Of a stretch of DNA of 64,000 bases, positions 43,001 to 55,300 are shown in pieces. The stretch comes from Diploscapter coronatus (Eukaryota; Nematoda; Chromadorea; Rhabditida; Rhabditidae). The notes under the pieces are model-generated. The model was not told where the DNA came from, did no database searches, and saw only the letters and a list, made by a program, of their open reading frames with translations. The stretch is taken from the NCBI GenBank assembly GCA_964036155.1, contig OZ038422.1, positions 82,979,201 to 83,043,200 on the forward strand, written 5' to 3'. A program made the position numbers and the translations under genes. Positions within the stretch are counted from its first letter, which is position 1, and every line of letters starts with the position of its first letter.

Positions 43001-46000
43001 CTCTTTCAGTCCTCGAATTCTAAACGTCTTCTTTTAAAAACAATATTCTTCCTGAAATTCAGACTTCGGCTTATCCTCCTCAGTAATTTCCTCTTCGATC
43101 ACAACCTTCGGAGGAGTTTCGTGTTCTCTGAGATTGTCGCTCTAAATTTGCCCAGATTGATAATTCAGGTGAACAATAAGTTGTAACCTCTTCGCTGAGA
43201 GGTACATTTTCAGGTTGGGCTTCAAATCCTGATTTGACGCCGTGACGAGATCTCGATCGAGTTCGAGAAGACTTGTCCGATTTCTTGTAGCCGTAGGTTA
43301 AGCCGGCAGCAGCTAAACACAAACACTATCTTCTTACTTCTTGATGGAATTGTAGAAATGTGGATATTTTATGATGGTTTTTGTGAAAGAATAACATAGT
43401 GATTAAAGAAATGTTATATTCTTCATAATTCTATGCGTGAAGATCAACTTAATCTCAAACAAGTTCATCAACAATCCTACCAATGAGTTGCTGCACAGCA
43501 CTGATATTCTTCTCGAATATCTGGTTGGCCTTTGTATAGTCACCGATGTAGGCGCTGTGACGATGACCGTGGGCTGAAAATCAATGAAGTTACATTTTCA
43601 ACTTTTATGTGTTGTCCGAGCAATTATTTGCACTTCTTCTTCTTCAATTTGATTATTTTCGAACGCTGAGATAAAATCAAATCGAAACTTTACGAGTCTC
43701 TTTTTGCCAGCCCTAATTAATCAACGACAGCCATGTGTTGGGAATGAAATGAAGAAATGGCATGAGCAGGTCATTTCAACTTATCACTCACTTATCAATC
43801 TTTTTGATGTCTATAAATATGTATCAAAAATATATCGCATTTTGTTTCATAATCAATCTTTCGCATGATACAGAAGATAAACACTAACTGAAACCTCAAC
43901 ATTCTCGATCTCAAAATTATTTAAATCTGGATATTCTTTTTTACTACTCAAAATGTCAACGAGACTTGTTTCTATCGATAAATTGACAATCTTTCTCGCC
44001 GAGTTTTCCACGAAGTTAGGCAATATCTGTATATTTTCACGCAACGTCTCGCATCAGCTGTCGAGCTGTTTTTCTCGATCTCGAATCCCCCTTTGCTTAG
44101 TTTATCCGTCTTTCGAAATCCCCTCGCCTTTGTGCATTCTCGCCGCTGTTCGAAGCCAATTTGTCCTTGTTTTAGACGATCGCAAACTGGCAAACTAGCA
44201 AACTGCTCATATGAAATATGAGTAAGGAGATGAAGAAGAAGAGGGCAAGTCAAAGGGGCAGAAAGGGGATATGAGAAGTTAAAACTGACAACAACATGAC
44301 ATTCTCATCGAAATCAGGTTTGCACAGAAGAAACACATAGAGATGAGGAGCAGGTGAAAATTGAATGCATATCGATTTTCGACTATTTCAAATAGTTCTA
44401 TTGTATGAAATGTTTATACTTATCGTAGAATTTAGTCAAATTACTACTCGGAAAATGCAGAGTTTGAATTGAAAATTGTCCGTCCACTTTTATGAAAGAT
44501 AACATCGCATTCAAGTTCTTTTTCTATTTGGAATTTCTATGAAAAGACTCGATCCCAGAATTTTAATAGTACCCCTATCATGCGCATGAAAAGAGTTCGA
44601 CTTCATATTTTCCCGATGTATTTCAAAAAACTCGACCGGTCTTTTACAGTCCTCTTCCATCCTTCATTTCATGCTTGTTTACAGGCCAATTAACCGGCTG
44701 TCACTGCGCATTAGACATTTTTGTAATCGTGTTGCGGCCTTGTAATGGCAAGTAATGATAACGATTTGATAGTAAGGAAAGGGGGATGCGAATGTGTAAT
44801 AAACTTACCCAAATAAATGTAAACAGGTTGGGCTGCCCAGCCTTCGGAGGGAGCGTGAATCTTGCCCGTTGTTGCATCTACTCTGAAATCAAATCGATAA
44901 AAATGGGCAATTTATTGATTTTTAAAATGTCTAATTTTAATTCCATCCTTTGAAACAACCTAATAAAAGATGCTATATCAAAGAGTGGATCATAGTTATT
45001 TTTGCATCACTTCAACGCTTCAAAATTCTTTTGCAAGAAATTCGGCAATATTTTTATACTAAAATTTCAGATATGTGAACTTCAATATCCGTTTGCCTTG
45101 AATCAAGAAGAAATTTAAATTGAATATCGGTCATTGAATCACATTTTATCAGGTAGAAATGAGCAAGTACCGCTATAACATGACCCACCCTGTGCATTAG
45201 TTAACAAATCTACTTTAATATTAACTTTTTCATTTTTAATTCAAAATAATCTCAGATTTTAAGAATTTAGCTATTTACTTAGCATGACTAAGTTATGTGC
45301 GTAGGAAGCGCACCGTTTTTGCTCTTTTTCCAAGGTGTTCATGTCAAGTTCTCTTGAAGAATCGCAGTCAACGAGCTGATTCCGTCTCTATTGACTGAGG
45401 ATTTTTGATAAAAACTATCGAATGGATCTGGTTTGTTTGTCAGTTCGATTTTAGCAAGATGCGAAAATGCGCGCGGAGATCTACGTGGAGAAAGAAGAAC
45501 TGATGGATCAAGATACGAAAATAGACTTTGTTCGACATGAAAATGATCGATTTTTTAAAAATAAATTCGTTCAGTGCCTATTATTATTCAGTTCAATTTT
45601 CATAATTCCATCATCAAAACAATGACATGGAACGAAAAGAATGAGGTTTTGATAATATCGTGAGAGTATGATTTTTATATAAAAAAATAAAAATGCAGAA
45701 TTATAAGATTACACAACTCTTTTAATTCCAATTAAAAAGGTATGAAAACTGACTCGAGTGCACGTTTCTGTCCATTATCCTTCCAATAAAGACCGTGAGC
45801 AGCAGGGACGATTGATTGTAGGCTAGAGAAATTAATCGAATTATCAGCTTCTACGGAAACTTGTACAGGTTCTACTTCTAGTGTCGTGTAGGCTGAAAAT
45901 TTTCATATTTTATCGAGAAATCTAAATTCGAATTTCATATAGATCTAGGCAAGTCTTAAGTCCGAATATTTCGTGTGCACCCGCTTAATTCAAATATCCA

Positions 46001-46735
46001 ACTAAAATCTTGCTGCGGACCCCTTCGCCTAGCCTTTATTATGTCTGAAAACATGCTTAGGTATGATTTTCATGTTGGTAGTTTAGAGCTTTTGATTGAA
46101 TAATGATAATGAAATACAAGTTTAGTTATTTGACATTCTAAAAATAGATCACTTCAGTTCTTGGCTTCCAACATCTGCCTGACAATTTTCCTGTGATTTT
46201 TATGAAATTTTCCATCTCATAAACAACTCGTTTCGTGCCTCTCTGCCCTTTGCAAGGAAAGGTCATCGATTGAGAAACGAGATGAAAAATTCTCGAAAAG
46301 GATCGTAAAATTCGAAGACAACTTCTTCAAACAACTAATTGCAGTTATGTATTGCTGTTGAACTAACTCTCATCACTCACTTGAAATAGATTTATGTTCG
46401 CAACAAGGTGTTATCGTCATAAATCTATCATATTTGAAAGCAAAGGAGTTTTAGGAGAAATGCCAAGTCATATGAAATTTTAGCGTTACTTCAGGAGTAT
46501 TGTATTGGGTCGTCCAATAACATATCAGAAGAATTCAAACGACTATTTTATTCCACAATGCTATGCATCTTCACTCTCTGATAAAATCAAGTGCAGGAAA
46601 GGATCGTCAATCGAGGAATTCAGAACGCCTATTGGAAGATCAGATGCAAAGAAAAATGAATTATCTTTTACTTCAGTAGAAAGCTCATATTTTGAAATCA
46701 AAATCTAAAATCGATGACTTACTTTTTGCAACCAT
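40075..46735 (-). CDS. TDP-43-N-like, coiled-coil, glycogen-binding-domain protein
   Basis: Eighteen exons in gene order: 46735-46723, 45892-45754, 44882-44809, 43573-43481, 43312-43188, 43141-43065, 43019-42933, 42883-42788, 42736-42617, 42509-42410, 42364-42276, 42230-42159, 42025-41888, 41834-41751, 41219-41142, 40736-40568, 40318-40227, 40180-40075 (583 aa, all phases close). Residues 1-80 contain INFSSLQSIVPAAHGLYW and GKIHAPSEGWAAQPVYIYL, closely paralleling the ubiquitin-like N-terminal oligomerisation domain of TDP-43 (G-ILHAP-GW---VYVV). An RS patch (SSRTRSRSRH) follows near 120-135. A heptad-rich coiled coil covers about 160-435. The C-terminus has VLILGSFLNWQAALKMER and GRHEFRFMINGKW, an AMPK-beta-type glycogen-binding module. 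The last intron begins with GC. No RRM is present. The role is unknown; oligomerisation plus carbohydrate binding is inferred. Confidence 0.85.
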
Positions 46736-48299
46736 TCTGCCAGCTCAGTTCGTCGTCGGTTTGGGGAGCTGTGAGATGGAAGGCAGTGAGGTGCAGAAAT
46801 GCAGAACACAACACGAAGAGGAAGAGGCAGAGGGGGGAAGGAGATGACAGACAGGAGTTGGCCTGGAAGATAGCTGAGTAGATGATGAGCTCGAACTGAT
46901 ACAAGGATGAAAGGTAGGAAAAACGAGGAAAAGAAAGAAGGAACACCCGACACACACGCAACGCAACTCGATTTACAAGTGACAGATATCTGGCAAAAAC
47001 GAGAGAAGAGAGGGAAAGAGAAAAATGATAAGAGAGACAGGAGATAACAAAACCCACCGACCTATAAACAGAAACTGACAGAGAACAAGAGGATACAGCT
47101 GATTTGTGACAATCGATATATATCAATTTTGCACTTATGATGCAAGAAGTGCAGCTTGAATTTGAGGCAAATAAAGGGATCAAGGAGAGCAGATACCCAA
47201 AAATCCTTTCAACCAACTGATGGACGAAAGCCATTCGTTTGTTCCTCTGAGAACAAAAAATTATCACCAGCGGAACTGACTGAGGGCAATAAAGCCGTAG
47301 CGATTAGAAAACGAACAAAAACATTATCGATTGCCGAGAAACAGACAAGCAGAGATATGAAAAATGAAATGGTGGCAGATTGGAAAGGAAAAGGTGTTAT
47401 AATCGGCTCACATACGGGGGATTTCTAGATAAACTGAAATGAAAAGAGCCAATATTTTCGATTGCAGTACGAAAATGAATAGAACACATTGTACAATTTC
47501 TATAGAAATTTGCGCGAAAAATCAATAAATAAAACTTGCGATGGCAAACGAACAAAAAATATTTGCCGAGGCGAAAAAAATGTTCTGTTCCGTGTGAAAC
47601 AAGGAGAAAATTCGAAATTGACAACATTCTTAAAGCGAACAACAAAGGTAATGCGACAGGAGAAAGAAAAGAAATACTGTGAAGGAAAATGCATAGGAGA
47701 ATTAGGACAGATGAAAAGATGGGGAAGCGATGCAGTTATAAAAAAAAAAAACGTGAAATGAGAAAATTGATCAGTTTGCATACAAGAAATGCGATGCTAA
47801 GAAAAAAGGTTCAAATGAGTTCATGTATCTGAACGTGTTCTTAAAAATCATAATCATTCTATTTTTGATATTTATCGAATCAAGTCAATGAATAATAATG
47901 AAACACAACAGCGATAAATAAGGAAAGGACTAATGACGAGATCATTGAATTTTGAAGAAAAGCACAAAAATAAAATGCCTGCATGTGACGAGAAAAATGA
48001 AAGCCTTTGATAAGTGAGCTCACTTGTTAGTAGATGAAAAGACGGGGAAAAACAGTTCATCCTACAGCCCCGATTCTCGAATTAGAAGAGTGTTACAATT
48101 AATAAATGATCATCCGGGTCGGATGCATTTTATGTATGTAAAGAAAAGAGTAAAAGTTAGCGAGTGTCAATGCAGATTCTTGGAAACTTAGATGAACTAT
48201 TCAAGTCAAATCTATCAATAAGTGAGTTTAAAGGTGACTGATGACCATTTTTGTCTACTTCCATATTTCATCGTCTGCCTAATCGCCAACTTCCCCACA
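46736..48299. other. spacer between two minus-strand genes
   Basis: This is 1.56 kb holding the 5' flank of the coiled-coil gene, with purine-rich GAGAGAAG runs (46970-47050), and the 3' flank of the next gene. No exon was seen. Confidence 0.5.
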
Positions 48300-51039
48300 T
48301 CAGTTGTTGCCGCCGTTTCTGCCTCTGTTCGATCTCCAATACCCGTTTCCTCTTCCCCAGCTCCCTCTTCTCTGATTGCCGTTGTCGCGTCCATCGAACG
48401 ACATCTGCGAAACGGGGAATCCACTGCTGTCAGTCTGCACGTGTGAGGGGAAGGCCTGGACAGAGGTTGCGGGCGGGAGACGTGAGGAGGGAGGCCCCAT
48501 CCGACCTGAAAAGCACTTTTGCCAATTGCATATCACGAGATCTTTTAGAAGAAATGAATTGCAGGAAAATCATGGTCGGAAATTATGCATAGAAAATTAC
48601 AAAAAAAAAATTCATGTTATTCAAACACACAGGACTAATGTTGGGACTATCCCTAGATTCAAAATCTGCTAGTTGTTGAAGAAATTCAGCCCTCAAAAAT
48701 GCAAATCATTCACCTTCAGCCTGGAAACTCTGATTGAAGCTCTGCCCGCCAGTTCTGTTGCGGCTCTGGTCGAACTGGCGCATCCTCGAGCCAGTCGACT
48801 GGCAGGAATTCGATAATTCTGATCTCGTCAGATCGCAAGGGATGAAGACCGGGGCTGCAGCTTGCTGCTGCTGCTGTTGTTGTTCGTTTGAAGGCGGAAC
48901 AGGCTTGTTAGTGCTTCCACTGGAAAACGAATTTATTGTGAAATTTAGAAATGAAAAGACCCTATCACTGTTTGGAGATTTCTTTTTGAAAATACAAGAA
49001 GATTTGTAAAACTCTTCTTTTCCTTTAAAACAATTCAGAAAAGAGGCCAATGAATTTAATATAGACAATTTTTTCTGTCATTCTTGCGGATACCTTGTGA
49101 TTGCATGGTTTTTCGAACTTACTTAACCATGTCGACCAGCACACCTCCGCATTCATCCAAATCCTGCTCGTCCTGTTCCGTCCACGTCTTATTTTTCTGA
49201 GGGAACTGAGAAGACTTCTGTTCCTCGACTTTGGAATGGAGTTCTTGCACCTTCTTCTCTGCAGGTGCAGGAGGCTGAGTGGAAGTGACAGGCTCATTCG
49301 GCTTCGGGGAATTGATCGTCTTCTGCTCCGAAATCTGCAATCAATGGAATCATTTTCCAAAGAAAAAATCTTGTAATTACGCTTTTCTTCCAAATTCTAG
49401 CTTGTCGAGTAGTGATTTATCGAAAGAATATGCAGGAAAAATCTGGTCCTTGCGCAGATCTCAAAAATTGGAACCGATATTGAACCAGATTAGCTGATCT
49501 ATATTTACGAGGATCGAATCGAATTGAACGGCGCAAAGCCTTGCTCCTTTCTGGACTTTCCACAAAACATTGTTTTTAATCAAAAACAACAGAAAGAAAG
49601 ATGGAGGATCACAATATAGAAAGTTATCTTTCCTATTTTCGCCACATTAATATTCACGAAATCATGATAATGCAAAATGATTGCATCTTCAATTTCTACC
49701 AAACGCATTTTATTATTCACTCATTTTCAAATTGAAGTTCATGAATTTGAACTGAAAGTGAAGCTAGAAATGAACTAGCAATATTTTTGTCACACATCTG
49801 TCGATTCGCTTCTTTTGAAAGGTTACCATCAGGGCTGTGCGAAGCTTCGAGGCCTTTATTTAGTTTGACTTCGGCTCAAATTTGAATAATTAAATCCTCA
49901 ACTTTGCGCAATTCTGATTGGCTAGCTTCCCGAAAATTCACCCACCGGAAGAGCGGCTTTCCCGCCTTCCCTGTGTGCGTCAGATGGCGATCCGTAAGAA
50001 ACGTTGATTCCCATGTCCTGAAAGGCCTGCCTGATTGTGGCAGGGTCGGGTGGCTGATCGATGGATCGTTTGCGAGAGAGTCGTACCTAAATTTACCATG
50101 CATTTCTACAGATTAAATTATCCATTTGGAAACGACGAAAGATGCATTCCTCTCCGTATCTGCTACTTTATGAGCTGTATGAGGAACTTTAAAGCATTTT
50201 CTAAAGGATAACAGATGTACGGACTTTCGGTTTCTCGAACCCACTTTCACGTTTTATGAGATGAATCGTGATTCGAAATTGAAATTATGCTCTTGACGAA
50301 CTTCTATATTTATCGCTGGTCCTTTCCCTACACCTTTTCATCCTGAAGCCCGTTGACAGGTGCAGGAGATGACAAAAACACAGGAAGCCGTTCTTGATAT
50401 ATTCTAGTTGCAGATCGGCTAATTCCCTACCTTTTCCTGCTCTGCATTCCAATCTTGCTTCTCATCCTTCTTCTGTTCGAGCACAGGCCAGCCCTCCATT
50501 GGATTGTGCATGACTGCCTGTGAGCCTAGCTGGGTGGAAGTAGCTCTGGCAGTTGAAGTCGGCTGTGCAGTGGCTGCGTCGGCTGCAGGCGCAGGAGGTG
50601 GCTGAGGCCTGAAATGCAGAGAATTGTCATTGTCCGTTTTTTTTTTTTTTTTTTTTTTAATTTTTCTTGGAGGAATGCGAAGGGGAGTAGGCTCATTGTA
50701 GTTGCACAACATCCTTTGATGTTTTTCATCCACTTTTTACTGACACCTTCCCGAGAAAGGGTGACAAATGCAAGCCAAATTTTAAAGAATATGATGGATC
50801 GAAAAACGGACTGGTCAGTTCTCAAGTGAATGCTTCTTAGAAATTACATGCAGTTTTTGAAGGAAAATCATTTTGAAAACTGCATGAGCTTTCCAAGAAA
50901 CCATTCCATTCCTGTGTTTCTCGCCCTACTCCTGCAAATTCTCCGGTCCGTAAGTGAAGGGGAAGCCCATTTGTAGCAGGTGGTCGATGAAGAATTTGGT
51001 CTGCTCGGGGTCGAGGTTGTGGATGATCAGTTTGCCCAT
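48300..51039 (-). CDS. Q-rich and RG-rich low-complexity protein, probably RNA-associated
   Basis: Six exons in gene order: 51039-50930, 50608-50431, 50086-49946, 49334-49123, 48919-48714, 48505-48300 (350 aa, phases close). The ATG follows an acceptor-like TTTCCAG, suggesting a 5' UTR intron or spliced leader. The N-terminus is a short globular piece (MGKLIIHNLDPEQTKFFIDH, then QMGFPFTYGPENL). Then come Pro/Ala-rich linkers, basic VRLSRKRSIDQPPDP, QAFQDMGINVSYGSP (echoing the N-terminal MGFPFTYGP, possibly a repeated motif), an acidic segment (TWTEQDEQDLDECGG), poly-Gln, and a C-terminal RG/GN-rich tail (RRGSWGRGNGYWRSNRGR). RG and Q-rich tails are typical of RNA-granule proteins; that role is inference. 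I do not recognise the family. Confidence 0.78.
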
Positions 51040-52256
51040 TGCCACTCTGGAAATACAATTATTGTCAGATCGGCTAGATTGTTCAAAAAAAGCTAAGAAG
51101 CACTGAAGAAATAGGAATGACGAGAAAAATTAATGAATCAGTCCAGAAGCAAGAGGTAAAATAATTTGGAAGAGCATAAAATAGAAATTTGAGGATTCGA
51201 GATTTGCTGAAGACTCCCAAAAACAACTGATCATGAACAATTTATAAGGGCGATTCAGGACAACTGCTTGCAGAAAAAGAGCAGGAAGATGCAGATGAGC
51301 AGACATGGAAAAAATATTCACGCCAAAAACAAGTGGTTTGAATAGAGCCATGGTTTCAACGAGAAGTTGAAGCTTCGTCTGGTTAGACGTTAATGATCGT
51401 GATAATTGAAGTAAGAAAGGTCGCAAAAATTGAATAAAAAATCGATAAAATGGTAAATCGAGCAGAACGATGAAGTGGTTGTGCTTAACTGTGGTGTTCA
51501 CTTGCAAAAAATATTCAGACTCAGGAAAATTGTTCTACATTGAATTTCCTACAACATACGTAGAGGCTAAGTGGTTTTTTTTCAAAATAGGCTGAATTGG
51601 GTAAATTTGATATCAGTGTGATAGCCGAGATAGGTACGAACTCAAAACTTGTAAAATTTTCAAAAAACGGCCCATCCTATCAAAAGTTATGTTGCTAGAG
51701 TTCCGACGTCGTTCATGCCTTCAGAAGGCATTTTTCGAAAAACCAACGACACCATCATTTCGGACGTATTTTATTACTCTAGCTGGTATCTTGGTTTCGT
51801 GAAATGGTCTACTAATTAACGGAATAATTAACGATAATTGAAACGGCAGAAAATTTCATGCGTTCTTTCTCTCCCTCGAAAGGGGGAGACTTGGTCTCTC
51901 TAAATATAAACAACGATGGCATTAAATTGTATTTTTTCTAAACTTTCTTATATCGAAAATTATAATGAGAACGAGCAAAATTTTTTGAAAAATTATCTCT
52001 TCTTTTTTGGGAATGCATATTTTGCATATTCTTTGTGAACTTCATTGAACCTAAAATAATCATGAAATTTTTCTGACCAGGGAACTGCACGAAGTGTTAA
52101 TCACGGATTTGGCTGATTTTTTACCATAAAAAATGATTTTCTCCTCCAAAACGAACTAAAAATGAGAAATTTGAGCTCAAATTGTGAGGGACGAGTCCCC
52201 ATTTTTTGGATTTCATATTCGTGCTCAGTGTCTTGAAATGCCCCTATGGTGAAAAA
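51040..52256. other. spacer with fold-back sequences
   Basis: This is the region between the glycosyltransferase stop and the RG-gene start. It contains the short palindrome ATGCCTTCAGAAGGCAT (about 51717) and the left arm of the inverted duplication listed separately. No gene was seen. Confidence 0.5.
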
Positions 52257-52309
52257 TCAGCCAGACCCGTGATTAACACTTCGCACGGTTTCCTGGTAAA
52301 TTTTTTCAT
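52061..52309. repeat. inverted duplication covering the end of the glycosyltransferase gene
   Basis: The left arm, 52061-52127, reads GAACTGCACGAAGTGTTAAT. The right arm, 52246-52309, is its imperfect reverse complement (ATTAACACTTCGCACGGTTT), about 65 nt each with a 118-nt loop. The right arm contains the last codons (ETVRSVNHGSG-stop) of the gene at 52257-55585. The left arm is therefore an inverted copy of coding sequence, or the gene's end derives from a fold-back element. Confidence 0.8.
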
Positions 52310-55300
52310 ACCACTCTACAGTCGATGTGTTGAACATGAGTTTCAACAAAGGTTGAACTTCCTTCCAATTGTCAGGTGCTCCTAATGGGTGAAAGACGTG
52401 GGCATCATGATAATTTTTCAGATTTACTTCTGTAAATGGTTTAATTGGAGATGTCAATTCTGCAATAATCGCCTGTAAAGTTTTTCTTCCATGATGCTCG
52501 ATCAATTCTTTTTGATTCTTCGACTTTTGGTGAAGTAGACAAGTATTTCGAATTGCTAGGATATAGAATATGCTATTACTAAGACCTCTTCATATCTTAC
52601 CCATCTCGCTTTTTCCAATCGAAAATTCGTTCTGATACAAGAATCTGATCAGCATACCAACTCGGTGATATGTTTGGTTTGCCTGTACCATTCAATATGT
52701 AGCCAACATCGTCAAATTCTTCATAAAGTCTTCTAGCTAGAACGTTTCCATCGATGAACCAACCTCTGGGAACACCTCAATTAAATGCGTTATTGAATAT
52801 TCCTATTATTGTGATAAACATCAATAAATTCTATTTTTTTTTTTTTAAATTTACTCAAATTCAAAATACGATGAATTATAAAAGTTTTATTGCATATTTT
52901 TAAATTTAAAATAAGCCACCTAAAATTTCCTTCCACAATTTTACATTCATTGAAATTGTTGCCATGGCTGCCATTGGAAATCTCAATTTTAATCATAGCG
53001 TAAATCTTTTATTTTATATCAGGTACTTTTTCTTTTTATTCTTTGGCTTATTCGTATTTCCACAGCAATCTCCATTGTATGCGCGAATTTTTTGCCCAGG
53101 TAGGGGTAAATGTTCTTCTGACATGCTTCCAATTAGCGTGTTCAAGTCATGCAACATACGTAAATGGAAAATCCAAAGATCGCTATCGCTTGTGATCATG
53201 ATATCCCGATCATTCATTTTTATTCCAGGTGAAGATACGAGATATATTCGACAAGTTTGAGCAATTGTATGCTTGGGTGCCAACGATGTATTCACGAAGA
53301 CATATTGAACCTGGAACGTTCGTAAATTTGTGCCAAATATACGTATAACATTCCTACTCCTGGTTCGTTTATAATTGTTTCGAAAACTAAACGAGTTGCT
53401 TTATTAGCCATAAAATTACTTCGAGGTTCCGAGAAGCACAATATTGTATCGACACCCAATCTCTTCCAATTCGAAAATCATCATAATTTTCAATCCATCA
53501 ATAACCATGACTTACTTTGATTGTTACAATTAGGGGAAATAAATAAACATGATCGGTGTCCGTTCCAATAGACACGTAAATTTTAGGTGGCTAAATTAAG
53601 AATTTTAATTAAAATAAATTATGTGCTCTAGATTATCATGTCTAAATCGTGTCGAACCTTTTTGGCATATGAAAATGCTTGCTTATTTGGTGTATAATCA
53701 TCGATATTCCTGCATTCTTCCGATGCTTCTTCCATCTTATTAATCCAATATCGTTTGAATGCTTTTGAATTTGTAACATTCTTAATCATTAATCTTCTTT
53801 CTGCCTCCTCCAGGAATTGTTTTGTTACCTAAATTTTTCTAGCAATAAGTAATTATGAAAATAAAACCTCTTCATAATTTTTGACAATTATAACTCTTTC
53901 ATCTTCAAAAAGAGGAGTCATAGATGATAATTCAACTATTGGAATGGCACCCATTATGATAGATTCCCATCTGAAATTGGCTCAAATATGAGATAACAAT
54001 CTTAATTCTCACGTTCTATGGCAATCGGGTCCTGAACCGTTTGGACTAAAGACGTATTTAGACCTTCCCAATTCTTTGAGGTAATCAGAATAGCTGAGTC
54101 GGCGTGAACTGAATAGAGCAACGTGCAGGCTCAGTGAAATACGTATCAGTTGATAGTCGAACGATCATTGCAGCGATGGACAGACAATAGCTATAAATAT
54201 CGCTATGATTACCGCAACAATAGTGCAGGATCTCTCAAGAAGTCTCTCCAATATCGCTCTGATAATCGTAGCGATATTGACTGCTATTGCCCATTTCTGC
54301 AATAATCAACCGACTATCAATCAATTGGTGTTTCGCTGAGAAATTATGGAGTGAGTATCAAAAAGACAAACCTACAATCAGCTTCAAGTTCAATTTTATT
54401 GCAAATTATCTGCATCTGATTCTTTCGATTTGGATTTGTTCCCGTATCGATATTCACATAAATATTTATGTCACGTTTCTCCCAAGGCATTCTGAAATAA
54501 TGATAATTTATTTGCATCTACAAAATTTAACTCATATAGTTTTTAGTTATTCAAAAGTGGGATTTCAATATTTTAACATTAAAAAATGATAGCAGAAAGA
54601 ATGCAAATAATTAACTCTTCATTAGGCTCAAAATAGAATTTGTCATGAAACATTGTGATATGAGAAAATTTCAGATCCAGGTTGATCTTTTTACCTGTAA
54701 TGTTTGTATGCTTCATACAGAACTGACTGATTTCCATGCGGCCAAACTCGATTGGCCACTCCATTCGGAATTATAGTCAACTTTGGGTGTTTAGTATTTC
54801 CATTTGTTGCAAACCACCGTACTAGGTATTTATCTCTGTTATTAACGAGCCCTTTACCATTCATCATTTTATTTTATTCTCACTCTAATAGATTTATGTG
54901 CTTGCCTGGCGCTGATAATGCACTATCATGGGTAATGAGAATATATTTTTTGTTATTTCGTTTCTGGAAGTCCTTCAGATGATCGAGGTAATCAGTCTTC
55001 ACGAATATGACAGCACAGTCAGATATTGATTCAGTCTAAAATCATTCATTAATTAGTTAAACTCTAAAATTACATCATTTGAGTTGCTCTACCTCCAGCT
55101 TCTTAGCTGTTGAAGTTGTATTAGCCACATAAATGGAATTTTCCCGGTAGAAATCCCCGGAAACAAATATCCATTTATCAATTTCCGCTGAGTAATTTTG
55201 CGAGATTCGTTTCGAGTTTGAACTTTTGAACTGAAAAACATGGTCCTAAATCATCAATTTTCTATGATGTTGGATAATAAATGCGACATTAGCAAATAAA

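Noticed and set aside
46719..47267. 182-codon open frame on the minus strand rich in Leu/Ser
   Set aside because: It comes from purine-rich repetitive DNA (GAGAGA runs) upstream of the coiled-coil gene; it overlaps that gene's true short first exon in another frame.
49832..49870. CAGGGCTGTGCGAAG resembling a hAT MITE end
   Set aside because: No matching inverted end was found within several hundred bases, so it is a chance match or a fragment.
50640..50658. Poly-T run and similar A/T homopolymers (36058-36076, 55759, 56226)
   Set aside because: Simple homopolymers in introns and spacers; no sign of retroposed poly(A) tails or target duplications around them.
40075..51039. Possible operon of the two minus-strand genes
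   Set aside because: The 1.56-kb gap is far larger than usual nematode operon spacing, and each gene has its own acceptor-like start context.
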